Shown one piece after another: positions 43,212-53,170 of a stretch of 64,000 nt of DNA. The notes beneath the pieces were generated by a model that was not told the DNA's origin, made no database searches, and saw only the letters and a program-made list of their open reading frames with translations. The translations under genes and the position numbers were made by a program. Source of the DNA: G965215045 sp965215045 (GTDB taxonomy: Bacteria; Pseudomonadota; Gammaproteobacteria; JABABF01); the NCBI GenBank assembly GCA_965215045.1, contig OZ244031.1, forward strand, positions 682,001 to 746,000, in the 5' to 3' direction. The number at the start of each line of letters is the position of its first letter. The stretch's first letter is position 1.

Positions 43212-44500
43212 ACAACATCGACCAGTGGAACGGTTCGCCGCGTCTGCGCATCGAGGGCCGGCAAAGCCTGCAGGGGCAGGTCGTGATCGCCGGTTCCAAG
43301 AACTCCGCCCTGCCGATCATGGCTGCCAGCCTGTTGACCAGGGACCTGCTCACCATCGACAACCTGCCGCACCTGGATGACGTGGCACTGCTCAACCAGT
43401 TGCTGGCGTCCCTGGGTGTGGAAATCCTGCTCAGCCACTCCAATACCATGGAATTCCGCGCGGACCAGGTCCAACACCGGGTCCGCGCCCTGGAGGAAGC
43501 CCGGCAGATGCGCGCATCCATCCTCGTGCTGGGCCCCCTGCTGGCCCGCTGCGGCCAGGCCCAGGTGCCCTACCCCGGCGGCTGCCTGATCGGCGAGCGG
43601 CCGGTGGACCTGCACATGAAAGCCCTGAAAAAAATGGGCGCCGTATTCGAAGAGGACAACACCGAGGAAGTCAACGCGCGGGCACCCAAGGGTTTGCACG
43701 GGGCGAAGATCCGTTTTTCCCGGCCGACCGTGGGCGGCACGGAAAATGTCATGCTGGCCGCCTGCCTGGCCCGCGGCACCACCGTCATCGAGGGGGCCGC
43801 CCTGGAACCCGAGGTCACGGACCTCGCCAGCTGCCTGTTGAAGATGGGCGCAAAAATAACCGGTATCGGCACATCCACCCTGGAAATTGAAGGCGTTCGG
43901 GAAATGCACGGCACCCATCACCGGATCATTCCCGACCGCATCGAAAGCGGCACGTACCTGGTGTCCGCGGCTGCCACCGGCGGCAAAATAGAACTGCTGA
44001 GCACACGCAATGACACCCTGGAAATCGTGCTGGAGAAATTGCGCGCCGCCGGTGCCCGGGTCGAGACGGATGGCGACAGCATCCTGCTCGACATGCAGGG
44101 CAAGCGGCCGCGGGCGGTGGATATTCAAACCGCGCCCTACCCGGGGTTTCCCACGGATATGCAGGCGCAATTCACCGCAATGAACATTATCGCCAAAGGG
44201 GATTCCGTGATCACCGACAACGTGTTCAACCATCGCACGGCGCACATTGGAGAGATGCAACGCATGGGCGCCAAGGTCAATTGCAAGGGCAATTCCGTGT
44301 ACGTGGAGAGCACGGAGAAATTGTCCGGGGCCACCGTGCACGCCAGCGACCTGCGCGCCTCTGCAAGCCTGGTCATCGCCGGCCTGGTGGCCGAGGGCAT
44401 CACCGAAATCATCGACATTCACCACATTGACCGCGGCTACCAATGGATCGAAGAAAAACTGCGTCTGTTGGGTGCCCGTGTCACCCGCACGACCCAATAA
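43208..44500 (+). CDS. murA: UDP-N-acetylglucosamine 1-carboxyvinyltransferase
   Basis: First committed step of peptidoglycan synthesis, transferring enolpyruvate to UDP-GlcNAc; the target of fosfomycin. The 430-aa protein has the catalytic pair Lys31-Asn32 in AGSKNSALPIM and the reactive Cys126 in PGGCLIGERPVDLH. The C-terminal ASLVIAGLVAEGITEI and HIDRGY motifs are present. The start overlaps the rhombosortase stop. Confidence 0.97.
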   Translation: MNNIDQWNGSPRLRIEGRQSLQGQVVIAGSKNSALPIMAASLLTRDLLTIDNLPHLDDVALLNQLLASLGVEILLSHSNTMEFRADQVQHRVRALEEARQMRASILVLGPLLARCGQAQVPYPGGCLIGERPVDLHMKALKKMGAVFEEDNTEEVNARAPKGLHGAKIRFSRPTVGGTENVMLAACLARGTTVIEGAALEPEVTDLASCLLKMGAKITGIGTSTLEIEGVREMHGTHHRIIPDRIESGTYLVSAAATGGKIELLSTRNDTLEIVLEKLRAAGARVETDGDSILLDMQGKRPRAVDIQTAPYPGFPTDMQAQFTAMNIIAKGDSVITDNVFNHRTAHIGEMQRMGAKVNCKGNSVYVESTEKLSGATVHASDLRASASLVIAGLVAEGITEIIDIHHIDRGYQWIEEKLRLLGARVTRTTQ

Positions 44501-44504
44501 AATC

Positions 44505-45167
44505 GTGCCCCGGGACGAACACCCGCTGACCGTGGCCCTGGCCAGGGGACGCATCCTGCAGGAGAACCTGGAACTGCTGGGCAAAGCGGGCATCCAGGTC
44601 GTCCGCCAAGCGGATGACCGGCGCCTGGTGCTGCATTCCGAGTGCCAGCACTACCGCTTCCTGGTCATTCGCAGTGCCGATGTCGTCACCTACGTGCAAC
44701 TGGGTGCCGCCCAGGCGGGCATCGTCGGCAGCGATATGCTCATGGAAGCCGGCGGCGGCGGCCTGTACGAACTGCTGGACCTGCGCACCGGACGCTGCCG
44801 CCTGGTCAGTGCCGCACGCGCTGATTTTGAACCCGGCGTCCGGCGCTTGCGCGTGGCGACCCGGCATGTCAATACGGCCCGGCTGTTTTTCGCCGCACGC
44901 GGGGAACAGGTGCAGATTATTCCCTTGTACGGGGCCCTGGAACTCGCTCCCAACAGCGGGATTGCCGACCAGATCGTGGACCTGGTCGAGACCGGGCGCA
45001 CCCTCGAAAGCAACGGCCTGGTCGAGCGCGAATTGATCGCCCGGGTCAGTGCCAGGCTGGCCGTGAACAAGGCGGCGATGCGCCTGCGCCACCGGGAGAT
45101 CGAAGAATTGCTGCAAGCACTCAAGGGCGTTCTGCCCGATGTGGCCGCAGCGCGGGATGCACCATGA
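44505..45167 (+). CDS. hisG: ATP phosphoribosyltransferase, short form
   Basis: First enzyme of histidine synthesis. The GTG at 44505 gives 220 aa, the length of the short HisG(S) class that lacks the C-terminal regulatory domain and needs the HisRS-like partner HisZ. Motifs are LTVALARGRILQENLELLG, AAQAGIVGSDML and the PRPP-binding IADQIVDLVETGRTLESNGL. hisZ is not in this window. The end overlaps hisD as ATGA. Confidence 0.95.
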   Translation: MPRDEHPLTVALARGRILQENLELLGKAGIQVVRQADDRRLVLHSECQHYRFLVIRSADVVTYVQLGAAQAGIVGSDMLMEAGGGGLYELLDLRTGRCRLVSAARADFEPGVRRLRVATRHVNTARLFFAARGEQVQIIPLYGALELAPNSGIADQIVDLVETGRTLESNGLVERELIARVSARLAVNKAAMRLRHREIEELLQALKGVLPDVAAARDAP

Positions 45168-46525
45168 TCCGCAAGCTGCACAGCACCGATGATGACTTCG
45201 AGGCCAGTCTCGCAGCGATGGCGCACAGCGCCCGGGCCTGGGATGAAAAGACCCTGGACGAGGTGCGCGCGATCATCGACCAGCTGCGCCGCAACGGGGA
45301 CCAGGCCCTGCTCGAATACACCGTGCAATATGACCGCCACACGGTGCAGGATGCGGCCGGGTTGGAAATCCCGCTGGCACGCGCACGAGAGGCCCTGCAA
45401 ACCCTGCCCCGGGAACAACGCCGCGCCCTGCAGTTTGCAGCGCGCCGTATCCGCGAGTACCACGAGCGCCAGAGAGAAGCCCAGGGTGCCGACTGGCATT
45501 ATCGCGATGAAGAGGGATGGATCCTGGGCCAGGCGCAACGACCCGTGCAACGCGTCGGTGTGTACGCACCCGGCGGACAGGCCGCCTATCCCTCTACCGT
45601 GCTCATGACAGCGATCCCGGCGCGCGTCGCCGGGGTCGCAGAAATCATCCTCGCCACGCCGGCCACGGGCGGCAAGATCGATGACTCGCTTCTCGCCGCC
45701 GCCGCCCTGGCCGAAGTCGACCGCATTTTCAGCATCGGCGGGGCGCAGGCACTGGCGGCACTGGCTTTCGGCACCCGCACCATACCCCGGGTCGACAAGA
45801 TCGCCGGGCCCGGCAACCGCTACGTGGCGGCGGCCAAGCAATTGCTGTACGGCCAGGTGGGCCTGGACATGATCGCCGGCCCCTCGGAAGTACTGATCAT
45901 TGCCGATGGCAGTGGCGCGGTGGACTGGGCGGTACTCGATATGTTCGCGCAGGCGGAGCACGACATCGACGCACAAGCCCTGCTGCTGAGTCCCGACGCC
46001 GGCTTCCTTGAGCGGGCGGAACAACGCATCGCCGCGCTGTTGCCGGAAATGGAGCGCGCGGAGTTGATTCGACAATCGCTGGAACAGCACGGGGCACTGA
46101 TCCGGGTACGCGATTTGAAGGAGGCCGCGGAGATCAGCAACCGCATCGCCCCCGAGCACCTGTGTCTTGCGGTGGCCGAGCCGCAGCGCCTGCTGCCGCG
46201 ACTGCACAACGCGGGCGCGATCTTCCTGGGACATCACGCCGCCGAGGTGATCGGCGATTATTGCGCCGGACCGAGTCACGTGTTGCCGACCGCGGGAACG
46301 GCGCGCTTCAGTTCGGCACTCGGGGTGCAGGACTTCGTGCGCGGCATTTCCCTGGTGGGCGTCGCCCCCCGACACTCGGACCGCTTGCTGCGCACCGCCG
46401 CGATCCTGGCCCGGACCGAGGGCTTCGAGGCGCATGCGCGCGCCGCCGAATGCCGCCTGCAACCGGCCGCTGCAGAACCCGGGGCCGAGGGCGGGCAACG
46501 GCGCACCACAGGAGAACCGTCTTGA
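45164..46525 (+). CDS. hisD: Histidinol dehydrogenase
   Basis: Zn enzyme that oxidises histidinol to histidine in two NAD-dependent steps. The 453-aa protein shows VGVYAPGGQAAYPSTVLM, PRVDKIAGPGNRYV, DMIAGPSEVLIIAD, and AQAEHDIDAQALLL with the catalytic Glu/His region IAPEHLCL. It ends with a charged tail. hisG-hisD next to murA is common in Gammaproteobacteria. Confidence 0.96.
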   Translation: MIRKLHSTDDDFEASLAAMAHSARAWDEKTLDEVRAIIDQLRRNGDQALLEYTVQYDRHTVQDAAGLEIPLARAREALQTLPREQRRALQFAARRIREYHERQREAQGADWHYRDEEGWILGQAQRPVQRVGVYAPGGQAAYPSTVLMTAIPARVAGVAEIILATPATGGKIDDSLLAAAALAEVDRIFSIGGAQALAALAFGTRTIPRVDKIAGPGNRYVAAAKQLLYGQVGLDMIAGPSEVLIIADGSGAVDWAVLDMFAQAEHDIDAQALLLSPDAGFLERAEQRIAALLPEMERAELIRQSLEQHGALIRVRDLKEAAEISNRIAPEHLCLAVAEPQRLLPRLHNAGAIFLGHHAAEVIGDYCAGPSHVLPTAGTARFSSALGVQDFVRGISLVGVAPRHSDRLLRTAAILARTEGFEAHARAAECRLQPAAAEPGAEGGQRRTTGEPS

Positions 46526-47286
46526 GTGCCGTCGCCCTGCAGGAACTGGTGCAGCACATCGGGCAAATCCTGCAACCGGAGCACTTCCGGGATTACTGTC
46601 CCAACGGCCTGCAGGTCGAGGGCCGGGAGCGGGTCGGCGTGCTGGTCAGCGGGGTGACGGCGAGCATGGATTTCCTGGAGGCCGCGGTGCGCGAGAAAGC
46701 CGATGCGGTGTTGGTGCATCACGGTTATTTCTGGAACGGAGAGGCGGCGGCCATCACCGGCATGAAACGGCGACGCATCGCCACACTGCTGCACAATGAA
46801 TGCAGCCTGCTCGCCTACCACCTGCCACTGGATGCGCACCCCGAATACGGCAACAATGCGCAACTGGCCAAGGTGCTGGGATTGCGTGTTCGCGGCCCAT
46901 TGCAGCCCGACGATCCACGGGGCATCGGTTTGGCCGGCGAACTGCCGCGCGCGATGCCGGCGGGAGAATTCGCCGCCCTGCTGGAAGAGCGATTGCAACG
47001 CACCCCGCTGTCGATCGGCCCGGCCGAACGGCAGCTGCGCACCATCGGCTGGTGCACCGGTGCCGCCCAGGATTGGATCGAACACGCCATCGCCCTGGGC
47101 CTGGACGCCTACTTAAGCGGCGAAGTCTCGGAACGGACCGTGCACCAGGCGCGGGAGAATCACCTGCATTTCTTTGCCGCCGGGCATCATGCCACCGAGC
47201 GTTACGGGGTGCAGGCACTGGGGGAATACCTGGCGCAGGAATTCGGCATCCGGCACAAGTTCCTGGACCTGGACAACCCCGCCTAA
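46522..47286 (+). CDS. Nif3-like dinuclear metal centre protein (YbgI family)
   Basis: A 254-aa protein of the NIF3/YbgI family, which forms a toroid of dinuclear metal sites; the role is unsettled (suggested GTP cyclohydrolase I type 2). The TTG at 46522 overlaps the hisD stop and has an AGGAG site six bases before it. Metal ligands lie in VLVHHGYFWNGE, LPLDAHPEYGNN, SGEVSE and FFAAGHHATERYGVQALGE. Confidence 0.88.
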   Translation: MSAVALQELVQHIGQILQPEHFRDYCPNGLQVEGRERVGVLVSGVTASMDFLEAAVREKADAVLVHHGYFWNGEAAAITGMKRRRIATLLHNECSLLAYHLPLDAHPEYGNNAQLAKVLGLRVRGPLQPDDPRGIGLAGELPRAMPAGEFAALLEERLQRTPLSIGPAERQLRTIGWCTGAAQDWIEHAIALGLDAYLSGEVSERTVHQARENHLHFFAAGHHATERYGVQALGEYLAQEFGIRHKFLDLDNPA

Positions 47287-47321
47287 ATGCGCAGGGCCCG
47301 GGCAGCCGCAGAGGCCTGAAC

Positions 47322-48458
47322 GTGGGCCGGGGGCGAACGGGCACCGCCGGGGACGGGCATCTGCAGCCCGGCCCCTCGGAACGCTACCGGCGCAACCTGG
47401 AGCGCGCCGTCTTCTGCAGCGATCCCGCGCAAGAGAAAGCACTGGCACATTTTGAACGCCTGTACCGCGCCCTGCAGTCCCGGGAGCGCGGCTTCTTGCG
47501 ACGCCTGCTGCAAAGTTTTTTCCGGTTGAGCCGGAAGCCGCCGGCACCGCCCGGCGTGTATCTCTGGGGCGGCGTGGGTCGCGGCAAAACCCAGCTCATG
47601 GACCTGTTCCATGACAGCCTGTCCGTGCCTGCCAAGCGGGTCCATTTCCATCGCTTCATGCACGGTGTGCACGGGGAACTGCGGCGTTGTGCCGGCGAAA
47701 AAAATCCCCTGCAAAAAATCGCCGCGCGCATGAGCAGGCAGTTGCGGGTACTGTGCCTGGACGAATTCCTGGTCACAGACATCGGCGATGCGATGATCCT
47801 GGGCGGCCTGCTGCGGGAATTGTTCGACCAAGGCCTGTGCCTGGTCGCCACTTCCAACACCGCACCGCAAGATCTCTACCGCGACGGCCTGCAGCGTCAG
47901 CGCTTCCTGCCGGCCATCGAACTGCTGTGTCGGCACTGCGTCACAGTACAGCTGGAAGACGGCGTCGACTACCGGCTGCGCGCCCTGGAGCGGGCACCGC
48001 TCTATCACTGCCCGGCAGATGAAAATGCCGAGCGGCAACTGGCCCGGAGCTTCTCAGAACTGGCGACCGACAGCAGCGCAAGCCGCACGGAACTCGAGAT
48101 CAACGGGCGCATGCTGCGCGCCAGGTGCCTGGGCGATGATGTCGCCTGGTTCGATTTCCCCGAGCTGTGCGCCGGCCCGCGCAGCCAGGATGATTACATC
48201 GAACTGGCGCGGGAATTCCACGCGGTGTTGTTAAGTGGGGTGCCGCGGTTTGCTCCCGGGTCTGAGGACATCGCCCGGCGTTTCATCCACCTGGTGGACA
48301 TCCTCTATGATCACAAGGTCAAGCTGGCACTCTCCGCCGATGCAGAGCCCCAGGCACTGTACGAAGGTCAGCACCTGGAGGCGGATTTCCAGCGCACCGC
48401 GAGCCGCTTGCGGGAAATGCGCACGCACCACTACCTGGAACAAGCGCACAAGGCCTAG
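47322..48458 (+). CDS. zapE: Cell division protein ZapE (AFG1-like ATPase)
   Basis: AAA-type ATPase recruited late to the division ring, known to destabilise FtsZ polymers. The GTG at 47322 gives 378 aa, normal for ZapE; upstream frame lies inside the previous gene. Walker A GGVGRGKT is at residues 83-90, VHFHRFMHGVH follows, Walker B is LCLDEFLVTDIGD, and ATSNTAPQDLYRDGLQRQRFLPAIELL is characteristic. Confidence 0.92.
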   Translation: MGRGRTGTAGDGHLQPGPSERYRRNLERAVFCSDPAQEKALAHFERLYRALQSRERGFLRRLLQSFFRLSRKPPAPPGVYLWGGVGRGKTQLMDLFHDSLSVPAKRVHFHRFMHGVHGELRRCAGEKNPLQKIAARMSRQLRVLCLDEFLVTDIGDAMILGGLLRELFDQGLCLVATSNTAPQDLYRDGLQRQRFLPAIELLCRHCVTVQLEDGVDYRLRALERAPLYHCPADENAERQLARSFSELATDSSASRTELEINGRMLRARCLGDDVAWFDFPELCAGPRSQDDYIELAREFHAVLLSGVPRFAPGSEDIARRFIHLVDILYDHKVKLALSADAEPQALYEGQHLEADFQRTASRLREMRTHHYLEQAHKA

Positions 48459-48479
48459 GCAGGCACGCACCGCAGGCAC

Positions 48480-48660
48480 GTTGCCCGGGGCGGGGCGAAC
48501 CGGGACGAGCGGCGATGCCCGGATGCGGGCTGCGCCCTGGCGAGTGGCGGTGCCCAGATGCGGGCTGCGCCTTGGCGAACGGCAGTGCGAACCGGGGCGA
48601 GCGACGGCGAGCGGCGGTGCTCAGATGCGGGCTGCGCCCTGGCGAGCGGCGGCGACCGGC
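48480..48660 (-). repeat. Degenerate repeats derived from the RND pump 3' end
   Basis: GATGCGGGCTGCGCC occurs at 48522, 48557 and 48624. The last copy is the end of the RND pump gene, including its stop; the other two lie beyond it, at spacings of 35 and 67 bases, embedded in GGCGAGCGGCGG-type modules. Only the last copy is coding. Confidence 0.82.
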
Positions 48661-51600
48661 GTCGGCGATACCTCCCCGGGTCCGCCTCTCAGCAGGCGGC
48701 GCACGGCACTCCAAAACCGTGGCCCGTCATCGAGTGCGACGTAGAGCGAGGGCAGCAGGAACAGGGTGATGATGGTGGCGAACAACACCCCGAAACTCAG
48801 GGAGATGGCCATGGGAATAATAAAGCGCGCCTGCGCGGATTCATCGAGCATGATCGGCAGCAGGCCGAAAAAGGTCGTCAGCGAGGTCAACATGATGGCG
48901 CGGTAACGGTACTTGCCCGCTTCGATCACCGAGCGGCTGCGGCTCTTGCCGGCCGCCAGGTTGCGGTTGGCAAAATCCACCAGGATCAGACCGTCATTAA
49001 TCACCACGCCCGAGGCAGCGATAATGCCGAACAGCGACAACATGCTGAGCGGCAGACCGAAAATCACATGACCGATGGTCGCCCCGATCATGCTGAAAGG
49101 CACCGCGCCCATGACAATCGCCGGTTGCAGGTAAGAACGCAGCGGCACCGCCAGCAGGCAGTAGTTCGCCATCATCGCGAGAATAAAACCCACGATCATG
49201 AAAGTCACCATGTCGCTCTCTTCACTGCTCTCCTCGTCGAGTCGCAGTTGCACCTGGTACTCGTCTTGCAGTTTCTGTTTCAGGCGGCGCATGAGTTCAC
49301 CGACCACTTCCGCGGGAATGGTGACGGCGCGGTCGGCATCGGAGGAGATGCTGACCGCGATCTCGCCATCGATGCGCACCAGCTGCACCGGCCCGGGCCG
49401 CGCTTCGACGTCCGCCACCAGGGACAGGGGGATCTCGGCACCGTCCCGGGTGCGGATGTGCATGTTCTGCAGCGTGTTGATGTTGCGTCTCTCCGCGCGC
49501 GGATAGCGCACCATCACCTTGATCTCATCATTGCCGCGCTGGATACGCTGCGCCTCCACGCCATAAAAAGCGTGACGCACCTGTCGCCCGATCTCGGCCA
49601 GGCTCAAGCCCAGGGTCTCCGCACCGGGTTTCATGCGCAGCACGATCTCCTCGTTGCGGTCGCTGAAATCCGATCGGATATCAAAGATGCCGGCAAAGCC
49701 CGCCAGTTCCTGTTCCACCAGCTGCGAGGCCTGTTCCAGCTTGAGGCGATCATTGCCCACCAGCCGCAGGGCGACCGCGCGACTGACATCCGGGCCGCCG
49801 TCATCGTCGCCGAAGGCCAGCACCTTGGCACCGGGGATCTCCCCGACTGCCCGACGCCACAGCTGCAGCACATCCAGGGAGCTCAGGGCGCGCTGTTCCT
49901 TGGGCAGGAGTTCGACAAAGATCTGCCCTTTCTTGTTCTCGACCAGGATATTGACGTTTTCTAAAAAGGCCTGCCCGCCCCGGGCCTGTTCTTCTTTCTC
50001 CACCTCGTAGAGGATACTCTCGATACTCTCCATGTTGGTGACCAGTTGCTGCTCCGGGGTACCTTCCACCATTTCCAGTTCGGCGCGCACAAAATCACCG
50101 GGCGGGACATTGATCAGCACGATACGAATCAAGCCGCCGCCGACCAGGCCCAGGGCCAGGATCAGGATCGAGCTGAAAATAGCGATGGTCAGGTAGCGAT
50201 GCTCGATGCAACGCGCAATCCAGGTGTTGTAAAAACCGTCGATCACATAATGTTTTAACAGGTAATTGAAAAAGCCCTGCACCCGGCGCACCGGGGCCAG
50301 CCACCGGGCGGTGGAGGGCCGGGTATGCGCCAGGTGCGCGGGCAGAATCAGCTTGGATTCCAGTATCGAAAACGCCAGGCACAAGACGACGACATAACCG
50401 ATCTCGTTGGGGAAGGCGCGAAAATCCCCGGTCACCAGCACCGTGGGCATGAAGGCGACGATCGTGGTCAGCACGCCGAAGATGGCCGGCACCACCACTT
50501 TTTGTACACCGGCCACCACGCTGTCTACACTATGCCCATGGTGCTCGGCAAAATTGTAGGCACTCTCCCCGACGATGATCGCATCATCGACGACAATACC
50601 CAGTACCAGGATCAGGGCGAACAGGCTGATCAGGTTCAAGGTGACCTGGAAAGGCTCGGTGGGCATCAGCATGAAGGCACCAGCGAAACTGATCGGCACG
50701 CCCATCATCACCCAGAAAGCCAGCTTGATATCCATGAACAGGGCCAGCACCAGGAACACCAGCAGGGAACCCAGCAACAGGTTGCGGCGCATCATCTGCA
50801 GGCGCTGGTAGACGTAGGTGGAGACATCGGCCCAGATCACGAGGTCGACGCTGTCCGGAAGGGTTTTCCTCTTGGCCTCGGCGTAGCGGGTCGCCGCCCG
50901 GGTCACCTCGACGATGTCCTGGTTGTTTTGCGCCTGCGGTGCAATACCGATGGAGGGCCTGCCGTTGATGCGGGAAACCACCACGTCCTCCTTGAAGCCG
51001 TCGCGCACGACCGCGACGTCTCCCAGTTGCAGGTGGGTGCCATCGGCGAAGCTCAGCAGCGGCAGTTGCTCGAATTCCCGCTGCGTGTAACGGCGCCCCT
51101 TGACCTGCACCAGCACATCGCCGCCCTCCGTGCGAATGACCCCGCCGGGCAGGTCCAGGGCCGAGGCCCGGATGGCCTGGGCCACGAACTCCAGCGACAG
51201 ACCGTACTTGCGCAACAGGTGTTCTTGCACCTCCACGGAGATTTCATAATCGAAGGAGCCGTAGCGCTCCACCTTGGAAATCTCGGGCAGGCGCAGCAAT
51301 TCCTCCTCGATCTGGTCGGTGAGCTCGCGCAGGCTGGAAGGATCGATATCACCGGTCAGGTCGATCTGCACGGCGTGTGCCAGGGGAGAGACACGGCTGA
51401 CCACCGGGTCAACGGCATCCTCGGGAAAACTGGCGATGCCGTCGATGGCACTGCGCACATCCGCCTGTACCACGCCGATGTCGTATTCCGGGTCGACCTT
51501 GATCATCACATGGGCCCGGGAACGATAGGAGCGGACAAACATCTTGTCCAGGCCCTCGATCTCCCGCAGTGCCTCCTCGATCTTAAAGCCCACGGACTGC

Positions 51601-51827
51601 TCCACCTCTTCCGGGGACGCCCCCGGGTAACTGACTTCAACCTGCAGCCAGTAGACGGTGAAATTCGGCACCAGGGTGGTCGGCAGGGAAAACGCAGACA
51701 GGATGCCCGCACTGACGATGAACACCATCATCAGGTTGGCGGCCACCGGGTTGCGTGCAAACCACGCGATCACCCCGCGCCGGGAAGCGGTGGCGAGCTC
51801 CTCCGGCAGGGGAGTGTGCGGTTTCAT
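48621..51827 (-). CDS. RND family efflux transporter permease
   Basis: Large inner-membrane RND pump, 1068 aa from the ATG at 51827 (a TTG one codon earlier is possible). It has the twelve-helix layout with two big periplasmic loops, the proton-relay Asp pair in VLGIVVDDAIIVGE, PTTLVPNFTVYWLQVEVSYPGASPEEVEQ after helix 1, and SGVVINDGLILVDFANR in the second half. It resembles HAE1/AcrB-type exporters. It overlaps the adaptor stop by one base and ends an operon with the thiolase and DUF35 genes. Substrate unknown; no outer-membrane channel gene is nearby. Confidence 0.94.
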   Translation of the reverse strand: MKPHTPLPEELATASRRGVIAWFARNPVAANLMMVFIVSAGILSAFSLPTTLVPNFTVYWLQVEVSYPGASPEEVEQSVGFKIEEALREIEGLDKMFVRSYRSRAHVMIKVDPEYDIGVVQADVRSAIDGIASFPEDAVDPVVSRVSPLAHAVQIDLTGDIDPSSLRELTDQIEEELLRLPEISKVERYGSFDYEISVEVQEHLLRKYGLSLEFVAQAIRASALDLPGGVIRTEGGDVLVQVKGRRYTQREFEQLPLLSFADGTHLQLGDVAVVRDGFKEDVVVSRINGRPSIGIAPQAQNNQDIVEVTRAATRYAEAKRKTLPDSVDLVIWADVSTYVYQRLQMMRRNLLLGSLLVFLVLALFMDIKLAFWVMMGVPISFAGAFMLMPTEPFQVTLNLISLFALILVLGIVVDDAIIVGESAYNFAEHHGHSVDSVVAGVQKVVVPAIFGVLTTIVAFMPTVLVTGDFRAFPNEIGYVVVLCLAFSILESKLILPAHLAHTRPSTARWLAPVRRVQGFFNYLLKHYVIDGFYNTWIARCIEHRYLTIAIFSSILILALGLVGGGLIRIVLINVPPGDFVRAELEMVEGTPEQQLVTNMESIESILYEVEKEEQARGGQAFLENVNILVENKKGQIFVELLPKEQRALSSLDVLQLWRRAVGEIPGAKVLAFGDDDGGPDVSRAVALRLVGNDRLKLEQASQLVEQELAGFAGIFDIRSDFSDRNEEIVLRMKPGAETLGLSLAEIGRQVRHAFYGVEAQRIQRGNDEIKVMVRYPRAERRNINTLQNMHIRTRDGAEIPLSLVADVEARPGPVQLVRIDGEIAVSISSDADRAVTIPAEVVGELMRRLKQKLQDEYQVQLRLDEESSEESDMVTFMIVGFILAMMANYCLLAVPLRSYLQPAIVMGAVPFSMIGATIGHVIFGLPLSMLSLFGIIAASGVVINDGLILVDFANRNLAAGKSRSRSVIEAGKYRYRAIMLTSLTTFFGLLPIMLDESAQARFIIPMAISLSFGVLFATIITLFLLPSLYVALDDGPRFWSAVRRLLRGGPGEVSPTPVAAARQGAARI

Positions 51828-53170
51828 CAAGTCCCCCCGGCCGGCGGCATCCCCCGCACCGAGGTACTTCCATCGCCGACCCCGGCACCGTTCTTGCGCG
51901 CGTCTTGGGGCGGGGTGCCGCGGTTCCCGGCACCGCCCGGTTCAAAAATCTGCCCGGCCGGCACGTTTCTCACCACGCGCGCCGGCGTGCCCGGCAGCAC
52001 ATTGCCCAGCGGCGTCAGGCAGACCCGGTCGCCGGCCTGCAATCCCGAGCTCACATAGAGCCGGGTACTGTTGGTCTGCAACACGCTCACACTGCGGTGT
52101 TGCAGCAGGTTCTGCTTGTCGACCACCCAGATCTTGTCACCGGGACGCAGCAGGCTGTTGGGCAGCGTGACCAGTTTTGGAAAATAACGGCCCTCGATCG
52201 CCGCGCGCACAAAAGCACCGAAACGCAGCGGTTCATACCCCGGCCCGGGCCGGCGCAGCCCGTACGGGTCTTCGACGTACGCGATCACCGACAAGGTGCG
52301 GTTTTTCTCATTGAAAACACCGCCGCTGCGCACCAGGCGCGCCTGCCAGTGGCGGTTCTGAGCACCGGGTTCCGCGTACAGGCGCACCGCCGAAGGGGAC
52401 TTGTTACCCGGGGCCGGCACATGGATGTACTTGAGCTTGTTCTCCGGCAGTGCCAGGCTGATCTCGGCGGAGTCGGTAGCGTAGATGACGCCCAGTTCCC
52501 TGCCGGCACTCAGGTACTGCCCGACATTCGCCTGGCGCTCTTGCAGGAGGCCATTGTACGGGGCGCGGATCACGGTCCGCTCCAGGGCCAGGCGCGCCTC
52601 TTCCAATTGCGCGCCGGCGGATTGAAGTCGGGCCTGGGCCTCGGCCAATTGCGGTTTGCGCAGGGCCAATTCGGTCGCCTCGCTGCCGCGATTGTCGCGG
52701 TTCAGTCCCAGCCAATCGCGGTACGCACTCTCAGCGCGCCCTTTCTCCTGGGCCAGGCGACTCTGCGCCGAAGCCAGTGCCGCCTCGGCCTGGGTGAGCC
52801 GGGACTGAAAATCCCGGTCGTCCAGGCGCAGCAACACCTCCCCTTTTTTGAAAAAACCGCCGACCACGAAATTCGGCGAAACTTCGACCACGCGCCCGGG
52901 CACCTCGGCGGCCAGCTCCGTGCGCACCGTAGGCTGCACCGTGCCCTGGGAATACACCTCGACCCGCTGGCCCTGCTGCCGGATTTCAGCGACCTCCACC
53001 GGAATACCTTCGATCCGGGGCGGTTCTTCCACCAGGGGCTTCTTGTTGAGCACCAGCAGCACCATGATCAGGAAGCTGAGCCCGACCAGCCCCAGCGGCA
53101 TCAGCACTTTCCAAGGGCCGCGAAAAAATCGCGCCCAGCCGGTGGATGAACGGGAGACGGGAGTCTTCAT
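51827..53170 (-). CDS. RND efflux periplasmic adaptor (MFP/HlyD type)
   Basis: Adaptor that links the RND pump to an outer-membrane channel. From the ATG at 53170 it has 447 aa: a membrane anchor (VLMPLGLVGLSFLIMVLLVL), a lipoyl/barrel-sandwich half with TELAAEVPGRVVEVSPNF, a coiled-coil hairpin (about 120-200), the second half TVIRAPYNGLLQERQANVGQYL, and beta-barrel/MP domains. The C-terminal ~40 residues are Gly/Pro-rich. Its ATG overlaps the thiolase stop. Confidence 0.93.
   Translation of the reverse strand: MKTPVSRSSTGWARFFRGPWKVLMPLGLVGLSFLIMVLLVLNKKPLVEEPPRIEGIPVEVAEIRQQGQRVEVYSQGTVQPTVRTELAAEVPGRVVEVSPNFVVGGFFKKGEVLLRLDDRDFQSRLTQAEAALASAQSRLAQEKGRAESAYRDWLGLNRDNRGSEATELALRKPQLAEAQARLQSAGAQLEEARLALERTVIRAPYNGLLQERQANVGQYLSAGRELGVIYATDSAEISLALPENKLKYIHVPAPGNKSPSAVRLYAEPGAQNRHWQARLVRSGGVFNEKNRTLSVIAYVEDPYGLRRPGPGYEPLRFGAFVRAAIEGRYFPKLVTLPNSLLRPGDKIWVVDKQNLLQHRSVSVLQTNSTRLYVSSGLQAGDRVCLTPLGNVLPGTPARVVRNVPAGQIFEPGGAGNRGTPPQDARKNGAGVGDGSTSVRGMPPAGGT

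Noticed and set aside
42563..44593. 676-codon open frame antisense to murA and the rhombosortase gene, and similar long antisense frames at 1668-3149, 17934-19343, 44690-46498 and 50325-52058
   Set aside because: Each mirrors a well-supported gene on the other strand; composition (His, Gln, Val rich) is that of GC-rich shadow frames.
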